A stretch of 64,000 bases of DNA, taken from the NCBI RefSeq assembly GCF_031180965.1, contig NZ_JAPSLH010000025.1, positions 1 through 64,000 on the forward strand, given 5' to 3'. The translations under genes and the position numbers were made by a program. This DNA comes from Chelativorans sp. GTDB lineage: Bacteria; Pseudomonadota; Alphaproteobacteria; Rhizobiales; Rhizobiaceae. Numbering within the stretch: position 1 is the first letter of the stretch; every line of letters begins with the position of its first letter. Under the pieces are notes generated by a model. That model saw only the letters and a program-made list of their open reading frames with translations, was not told the origin of the DNA and made no database searches. Of this stretch, positions 59,056 through 64,000 are shown piece by piece.

Positions 59056-59841
59056 TCAGAACCCCATCAGGGCGGCGAGCGGATTGCCGTCTTCCAGAAG
59101 AAGCTTCGTCGCGAGCGCGATGCAGACAGTGACCAGAAGGGGCTTGATGATCACCGCGCCCTTGCGCATCGCAAGCCCTGCGCCGATCCTTGCGCCCACG
59201 AACTGCGCCGCGCCCATGAGCAGCCCGATCTTCCAGGACACCACGCCGACGGCGGCGAAAGCGGCAAAGCCGCCGACATTCGAGGCAAAGTTCAGAAGCT
59301 TGGTGTGCGCCGTCGCCTTCAGCACGCCGAAACCCGCCAGCGCCACGAAGGCCAGCATGAAGAAGGAGCCGGTGCCCGGGCCGAACGCGCCGTCGTAAAA
59401 GCCGACCAGCGGCACCACGGTCAGCCCGAAGACGAAGGGCGAGAGGCGGCGCGCACGGTCGATGTCGTCGACGCGCGGCTTGAAGGCGAAATAGACCGCG
59501 ATCGTGATCAGCAGTACCGGCAGCACCGTCTCGAGCACCTCGCCGGGAAGGATGGTGGCGAGCAGCGCGCCGCCGATGGAGGCCAGCAGGGACATCGCCG
59601 CGGCGGGAAGCTGCGATTTCAGATCCACATGGCCCTTGGCGGCGAAGGCGATCGCCGAGGAGCCGGAGCCGAACAGGCTCTGGAGCTTGTTGGTGCCCAG
59701 CGCTTCCACGGGCCCGAGCCCGGCGATCAGCAGCGCCGGCACGGTGATCAGCCCGCCGCCGCCTGCGATCGCGTCCATGAAACCGGCGAAGAAGGCGGCA
59801 AGACCGAGCAGAAAAACCGTTTCCGCGGCCATTTCGAACAT
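59056..59841 (-). CDS. TSUP family (TauE/SafE) membrane transporter
   Basis: A 261-residue integral membrane protein of the TSUP family, with about seven to eight hydrophobic segments. N-terminal AFFAGFMDAIAGGGGLITVPALL and the second half repeat VPLVGFYDGAFGPGTGSFFMLAFV are the two pseudo-repeats. Members export organosulfur anions such as sulfite or sulfoacetate. Converges on cobQ with 6 bases between. Confidence 0.92.
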   Translation of the reverse strand: MFEMAAETVFLLGLAAFFAGFMDAIAGGGGLITVPALLIAGLGPVEALGTNKLQSLFGSGSSAIAFAAKGHVDLKSQLPAAAMSLLASIGGALLATILPGEVLETVLPVLLITIAVYFAFKPRVDDIDRARRLSPFVFGLTVVPLVGFYDGAFGPGTGSFFMLAFVALAGFGVLKATAHTKLLNFASNVGGFAAFAAVGVVSWKIGLLMGAAQFVGARIGAGLAMRKGAVIIKPLLVTVCIALATKLLLEDGNPLAALMGF

Positions 59842-59928
59842 GAAAGGAGAACCTGTGAGGACGTGGCGCGCCTATGCACCACAAAGGCGGATGCGCCGCA
59901 AGCCGCAATCGGGGCGCTCCGGCAGGAT

Positions 59929-61557
59929 CTAGCCGGCCGAGCGCACCAGCCGCCTTTCCAGCGCACGCTGCAGGTCGGGCGCGGCGGCCACCAGCGCCTT
60001 CGCCGGCTCCGTCTGCGGATTGCCAAGGACCGTCTCGGTCGGCCCCGCCTCGACGATCCTTCCCTCATGCATCACCATCACCGTCTCGGTGATGGCACGT
60101 GCGACGGTAAGGTCGTGCGTGATGAAGAGATAGGCCACGCCCAGCCGGTCGCGAAGATCGGCGAAGAGGTCGAGGATCTGCGCGCGGATGGACACGTCGA
60201 GCGCCGAGACCGGCTCGTCGGCCACGATCAGCTTCGGCCGGGTGATGATGGCGCGGGCGATGGCGAGGCGCTGGCGCTGGCCGCCGGAAAATTCGTGCGG
60301 ATATTTTTCCATGTCGGATGGGGCGAGGCCGACCTGCTCCAGCGCCTCCGCGACCAGCTCGCGCCGGCGCGCGCCATCAGGCTTTCCGTCCAGAAGGTGC
60401 AGTGGTTCGGCGACCAATCGCTCCACCTTCTGGCGCGGGTCGAAGGAGCCATAGGGATCCTGGAAGACCGGCTGCATGTTGCGTCGGGCCACACGCAGCT
60501 CGTCGGCGCTGCGTGCGCCGATCTCCTCGCCGAGGAAGCGGATCGAGCCGGAGGTCGGGCGGTCGAGCGCCAGGACCATGCGCGCAAGGGTGGATTTCCC
60601 GCAGCCCGAGCGGCCCACCAGCGCCATCGACTGACCCCCGCCCAATGCGAAGGAAACGCCGTCGACGGCGCGGAACGTCCTTGCCGGCGAGAAGAGGGAG
60701 GCGCGGCGGACGGGATAGTCCCGCGTCAGCCCCTCCACCTTCAGCAGCGGCTCTGCGCCTGCTGCCCGCCCGGGCGCCCTGGCTCGCGCCGGCACATGCG
60801 TGGAAGCTTCCGCAAGCTGCCTCGTATAGGGGTGTTCCTGCCTCGACAGGACGCGTGCCGTCTCGCCCGCCTCCATCACCGTGCCCTGACGGATGATCGT
60901 GACGCGGTCCGTCATCTCCGCGACGACGGCAAGATCATGCGAGATGAGCAAAAGGCTCATCCGGTTTTCGTCCACCAGCTCGCGTAAAAGGTCGAGGATC
61001 TGCGCCTGCAGCACCACGTCCAGCGCCGTCGTCGGCTCGTCCGCGATCAGCAGCTTGGGTTTCAGCGCGCAGGCGATGGCGATGACCACGCGCTGGCGCT
61101 GGCCGCCAGAAAGCTCGTGCGGATAGCGGGTCAAGGGAAATTGCCGCTCCGGCAGTCCGACGCGCTCGAGCATCGCGCGCGCGCGCGCCTCGGCATCGGC
61201 GCGGTTCGCTCCCGTGTGCCAGCGGATACCTTCCGCCACCTGCTCGCCGATGGTTTTCACCGGGTTGAGCGCCGTCATGGGCTCCTGGAAAACCATGCCG
61301 ATATCGTCGCCGCGCAGCCGGCACATGGCCGCTTCCGGTGCGGCAAGGATGTCGATGCCGTCGAAGGTGACGCGGCCGTCCGCCCGCGCGTCATGGGGCA
61401 GAAGCCGCATGACGGCGAGCGCCGTCATGGATTTTCCGGAGCCTGATTCGCCGACTAGTCCCATCACCTCGCCGGGCGCGATGGAAAGGTCGATGTTCTT
61501 CAGGATCGGCGTGTCGCCGATCTCAAGCGACAGGTTCTCGATTTCAAGCAGGCTCAT
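59929..61557 (-). CDS. Dipeptide-type ABC transporter ATP-binding protein (two fused NBDs)
   Basis: A 542-residue protein made of two ATPase domains in tandem. Domain 1 has GESGSGKS (36-43), LSGGQRQRVVIA and LLIADEPTTALDV; domain 2 has GRSGCGKS (near 315), FSGGQRQRLAIARAI and VADEPVSALDV. The YejF/GsiA-type fusion powers import of peptides, glutathione or related solutes. It overlaps the upstream permease by 4 bases and is last in the operon. Confidence 0.95.
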   Translation of the reverse strand: MSLLEIENLSLEIGDTPILKNIDLSIAPGEVMGLVGESGSGKSMTALAVMRLLPHDARADGRVTFDGIDILAAPEAAMCRLRGDDIGMVFQEPMTALNPVKTIGEQVAEGIRWHTGANRADAEARARAMLERVGLPERQFPLTRYPHELSGGQRQRVVIAIACALKPKLLIADEPTTALDVVLQAQILDLLRELVDENRMSLLLISHDLAVVAEMTDRVTIIRQGTVMEAGETARVLSRQEHPYTRQLAEASTHVPARARAPGRAAGAEPLLKVEGLTRDYPVRRASLFSPARTFRAVDGVSFALGGGQSMALVGRSGCGKSTLARMVLALDRPTSGSIRFLGEEIGARSADELRVARRNMQPVFQDPYGSFDPRQKVERLVAEPLHLLDGKPDGARRRELVAEALEQVGLAPSDMEKYPHEFSGGQRQRLAIARAIITRPKLIVADEPVSALDVSIRAQILDLFADLRDRLGVAYLFITHDLTVARAITETVMVMHEGRIVEAGPTETVLGNPQTEPAKALVAAAPDLQRALERRLVRSAG

Positions 61558-62423
61558 CGCTGCCGCCTCAGGCGCGGGTCGAGCACGTCGCGCAGGCCGT
61601 CGCCAAGCAGATTGAGGCCGAGCACGGTGATCACGATCGCAAGGCCGGGAAAGAGGGCAAGGTGCGGCGCCACCGCGATGCGGGTCTGCGCGTCGAACAG
61701 CATCCGCCCCCAGGAGGGCATGGGCGGCTGCGTGCCAAGGCCGAGATAGGACAGGCCCGCTTCGGCCAGGATCGCCAGCGCGAACTGGATCGTTCCCTGA
61801 ACCAGAAGCACGCTGGCGATGTTGGGCAGGATGTGCTCGACGGTGATCAGCGCCTTGCCCTTGCCCGCCGCACGGGCGGCCAGGATGAACTCGCGGGGCC
61901 AGAGCGACAGCGCCCCGGCGCGGGCCACGCGCGCGAAGACCGGCACGTTAAAGATGCCGATGGCGATGATGGCGTTCACCGCGCCGGGCCCGAAGACGGC
62001 CGTGATCATCACGGCGGAGAGCAGGGCAGGGAAGGCGAAGACCACGTCGTTCACGCGCATCAGCACCTCGTCCGTCCAGCCGCCGCGCGCCGCCGCCCAG
62101 GCGCCGAGCGGCACGCCGATGCCCATGCCGATGCCGACGGCCACAATGGCTACGGCGATCGAGTTGCGCGCGCCGATCATGATCATGGAAAGGATGTCGC
62201 GGCCCATATGGTCGGTGCCGAACGGGTGTTCGGCGCTGAGGCTGAGCATCCTGTTCGCCACCGAAAGGCGCGTGATGTCGTAGGGTGTCCAGACGAAGGA
62301 GACGAGCGCCGTCACCGCGACAAGGGCGGTGATCACGAGGCCGACGAGGAAGGACCGGTTCTCTAGCGCCTTGCGCAGGACATGGCGCTCCGGGGCCGGC
62401 ATGAACACCGGGTCGAGGCTCAT
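61554..62423 (-). CDS. Dipeptide-type ABC transporter permease (DppC-like)
   Basis: A 289-residue permease with about six transmembrane segments. HPFGTDHMGRDILSMIMIGARNSI is the DppC/OppC-type segment and ARAAGKGKALITVEHILPNIASVLL is the EAA loop contacting the ATPase. Start ATG 62423 overlaps the upstream permease stop (ATGA). Confidence 0.94.
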   Translation of the reverse strand: MSLDPVFMPAPERHVLRKALENRSFLVGLVITALVAVTALVSFVWTPYDITRLSVANRMLSLSAEHPFGTDHMGRDILSMIMIGARNSIAVAIVAVGIGMGIGVPLGAWAAARGGWTDEVLMRVNDVVFAFPALLSAVMITAVFGPGAVNAIIAIGIFNVPVFARVARAGALSLWPREFILAARAAGKGKALITVEHILPNIASVLLVQGTIQFALAILAEAGLSYLGLGTQPPMPSWGRMLFDAQTRIAVAPHLALFPGLAIVITVLGLNLLGDGLRDVLDPRLRRQR

Positions 62424-63376
62424 CGGCCGGTCCTCAGGCGCGGATCCACCGCCGCATAGCAGATGTCGACCAGGAGATTGATGAGGATGACGCTTGCCAC
62501 CAGCAGCATCACCACGCCCTCGACCACGATCAGGTCGCGCTGGCTGATGGCCTGGAAGATGAGCCGGCCGAGCCCCGGCAGATAGAAGACGTTCTCGATG
62601 ATGATCGTGCCGGCAAGGAGGAAGGCGAATTGCAGGCCCATGATGGTTAGCACGGGGATGAGCGCATTGCGCAGCGCATGGCGCCATAGCACCACGCGGC
62701 GCGGCAGGCCCTTGGCGCGGGCCGTGCGGATATAGTCCTCACCCATCACCTCGACCATTGCCGAGCGCGTGACGCGGGCAAGGATGGCGGCCTGCGGAAG
62801 GGCGAGGGAGACCGCCGGCAGGACGAGCGCCTTCAGCGCCTCAAAATGGCTCGCCCATGTCTCGCCCCAGCCCGGAAAGCCGCCGGCCGGCACCAGCCGG
62901 AGGCCGACGGCGAAGACATAGACCAGGAGCAGCGCGAACCAGAAATTCGGCACGGCGACGCCCACCTGCGCCGCGCCCATGGAGAGAGTGTCGGCGGCAT
63001 GGCCGCGCCGCGAGGCGGCGAAGACGCCGACGGGAATGGCGATGGCGGTGGACAGCGCCAGGGCGATCGCCGCGAGCGGAAGCGAGACGGCGAGGCGCTC
63101 CAGCACCAGGTCCGTGACGGAAGACGAATAGGTGAGGGAGCGGCCGAAATCGCCCGTCGCCATCCCGCCGAGCCACGAGAGGTAGCGTGCGACGACGGGC
63201 CGGTCGAGCCCCATCTCGGTGCGCAGCGCTTCGAGCGTATCGGCGCTCGCATTCATGCCCAGCATGATGCGAGCGGGGTCCCCGGGGAGGATCTCGAGGA
63301 TGGAAAAGACGACCAGCGAGGCCACCAGCAGGGTGGCGATTGCAATCGTCAGACGCCGGAGGAGATAGGCGGTCAT
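62420..63376 (-). CDS. Dipeptide-type ABC transporter permease (DppB-like)
   Basis: A 318-residue permease. YLLRRLTIAIATLLVASLVVFSI at the N-terminus, then DLVLERLAVSLPLAAIALALSTAIAIPVGV, and the EAA loop RTARAKGLPRRVVLWRHALRNALIPVLT. Partner of the DppC-like protein; forms the heterodimeric channel. Confidence 0.94.
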   Translation of the reverse strand: MTAYLLRRLTIAIATLLVASLVVFSILEILPGDPARIMLGMNASADTLEALRTEMGLDRPVVARYLSWLGGMATGDFGRSLTYSSSVTDLVLERLAVSLPLAAIALALSTAIAIPVGVFAASRRGHAADTLSMGAAQVGVAVPNFWFALLLVYVFAVGLRLVPAGGFPGWGETWASHFEALKALVLPAVSLALPQAAILARVTRSAMVEVMGEDYIRTARAKGLPRRVVLWRHALRNALIPVLTIMGLQFAFLLAGTIIIENVFYLPGLGRLIFQAISQRDLIVVEGVVMLLVASVILINLLVDICYAAVDPRLRTGR

Positions 63377-63442
63377 ACGTGGTGTTTCCTGACAGCCGCA
63401 GCTGCCGGCAACGCAGCGGGCAAGCTCACGCCGTTTTCCCGG

Positions 63443-64000
63443 CTATTCCGCCCAATGCACCTTCGTCAGGTCCGTCGCCTGGATCGGCGCATTCTCCCAC
63501 ATCCCTTCCAGCTTGGCGTCCCACACGCCGACCTTCGGCAGCTGGAAGAGGAAGCCGTTCACCGCATCCTCGGCGATGATGCGCTGGGCTTGTCCGAAGA
63601 GCTCGTTGCGCTTGGCCGTGTCCGTGGTGGTCTCGAGTTCTGCCATCACCGCGTCGAGCTTGGGGTTGTCGTAGCCGAAATAGTAGTCGTCGCGCGCATA
63701 GATGTTGATGTCGTTGGGCTCGGTATGGGAGACGATCGTCAGGTCGTAGTCCTTGTTGGTGAAGACCTGCTCCAGCCACTGCGCCCACTCCATCGGGACG
63801 ATCTCCGCCTCTATGCCGATCTCGCGCAGCTGGGAGGCGATGATCTCGCCGCCAAGGCGCGCATAGGGCGGAGGCGGCAGCTTCAGCGTGGCGGAAAACC
63901 CGTCCGGATGTCCGGCTTCGGCGAGCAGCGCCTTGGCCCTTTCCACGTCGTAGGGGTAAGTGCCGGTGAGGTCGACATAGGCAGGGCTGGCCGGCGAGAA
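63443..64000 (-). CDS. Peptide-type ABC transporter substrate-binding protein, C-terminal part (runs off the window)
   Basis: The visible 185 residues are the C-terminal portion of an SBP_bac_5 (DppA/OppA-type) binding protein: YPYDVERAKALLAEAGHPDG, a lobe-linking stretch AEIVPMEWAQWLEQVFTNKDYDLTIVSH and the end FQLPKVGVWDAKLEGMWENAP. The frame stays open to the window end, so the start and signal peptide lie beyond base 64000. First gene of the operon, then permeases and ATPase. The ligand is unknown. Confidence 0.92.
   Translation of the reverse strand, partial: FSPASPAYVDLTGTYPYDVERAKALLAEAGHPDGFSATLKLPPPPYARLGGEIIASQLREIGIEAEIVPMEWAQWLEQVFTNKDYDLTIVSHTEPNDINIYARDDYYFGYDNPKLDAVMAELETTTDTAKRNELFGQAQRIIAEDAVNGFLFQLPKVGVWDAKLEGMWENAPIQATDLTKVHWAE

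Noticed and set aside
1-64000. Prophage, integrative element, CRISPR or tRNA-linked island boundaries
   Set aside because: No integrase, phage structural gene, regular spacer array or tRNA was recognised; codon use looks even across the window.

Overview
The window (about 63% G+C by eye, tightly packed, many 1-8 bp gene overlaps) looks like chromosomal DNA of an alphaproteobacterium of the order Hyphomicrobiales/Rhizobiales, probably a Phyllobacteriaceae-type genome (Mesorhizobium, Chelativorans, Nitratireductor or similar). Reasons: soxBDAG sarcosine oxidase, small DUF1127 and DUF3008 proteins, an ExoD protein, a DUF1194 protein, an EcfG-type general-stress promoter, and a palindromic repeat of a kind I remember as common in that family. 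I see no tRNA, rRNA, CRISPR array, prophage or complete insertion sequence. The genus is an inference.

Layout. 1-2.5 kb: end of a beta-oxidation thiolase and the fadB-like multifunctional enzyme. 2.5-8.2 kb: stress and osmolyte genes (stress SDR, DUF3008, otsB-GH15-otsA trehalose operon, a small secreted protein). 8.2-11.8 kb: aminotransferase, XRE-cupin regulator with a palindromic operator, nitroreductase, EF-hand protein and a strong terminator. 11.8-16.9 kb: soxBDAG. 17.2-26.2 kb: a cell-envelope/glycan block (HAD-UbiA fusion, DprE1-like oxidase, small EamA flippase-like protein, epimerase, class III aminotransferase, GT-C-like membrane protein, then convergent PIG-L deacetylase and CelD/FemAB-like acyltransferase) resembling polyprenyl-phosphate-pentose pathways. 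26.4-30.8 kb: dimethylglycine-dehydrogenase-like enzyme, DUF1194 protein and a GlxA/GbdR-like regulator. 31-36.3 kb: small regulators, a standalone LigD polymerase domain, a dehalogenase-like hydrolase, an HxlR/SDR pair and a hemerythrin protein.

36.3-55 kb is the most interesting part. It holds a corrinoid methyl-transfer system: reductive activator (RACE/RamA-like), methyl-THF:corrinoid methyltransferase, corrinoid protein, two non-pyrrolysine MttB-family methyltransferases, a homocysteine methyltransferase, DUF1638 and 'virulence factor' accessory proteins, plus a second dimethylglycine-dehydrogenase-like enzyme. Homocysteine, pterin and B12 modules are encoded as separate proteins, so together with the activator they amount to a deconstructed methionine synthase (MetH) that could also take methyl groups from quaternary amines through the MttB proteins. 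A three-part split MetH is, as I recall, already reported in Phaeobacter. What seems new here is (i) that the five proteins expected to dock on the corrinoid protein all carry arginine-rich terminal tails, whereas the corrinoid protein has a strongly acidic N-terminus, and (ii) that near-identical ATATAAAG palindromes precede the pterin and homocysteine modules. The methyl island connects with the two dimethylglycine dehydrogenases and SoxBDAG (stepwise demethylation to glycine) and with cobQ (cobalamin synthesis).

46.5-47.3 kb carries a vapBC toxin-antitoxin pair with a perfect operator. 47.3-50.2 kb has an XRE regulator, a membrane di-iron desaturase-like protein and a leaderless PhnD-like binding protein. 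55.3-57.5 kb: valine-type catabolism (3-hydroxyisobutyrate dehydrogenase, acyl-CoA dehydrogenase). 57.6-59.8 kb: cobQ and a TSUP transporter. 59.9-64 kb: a peptide-type ABC transporter whose binding-protein gene runs off the window end.
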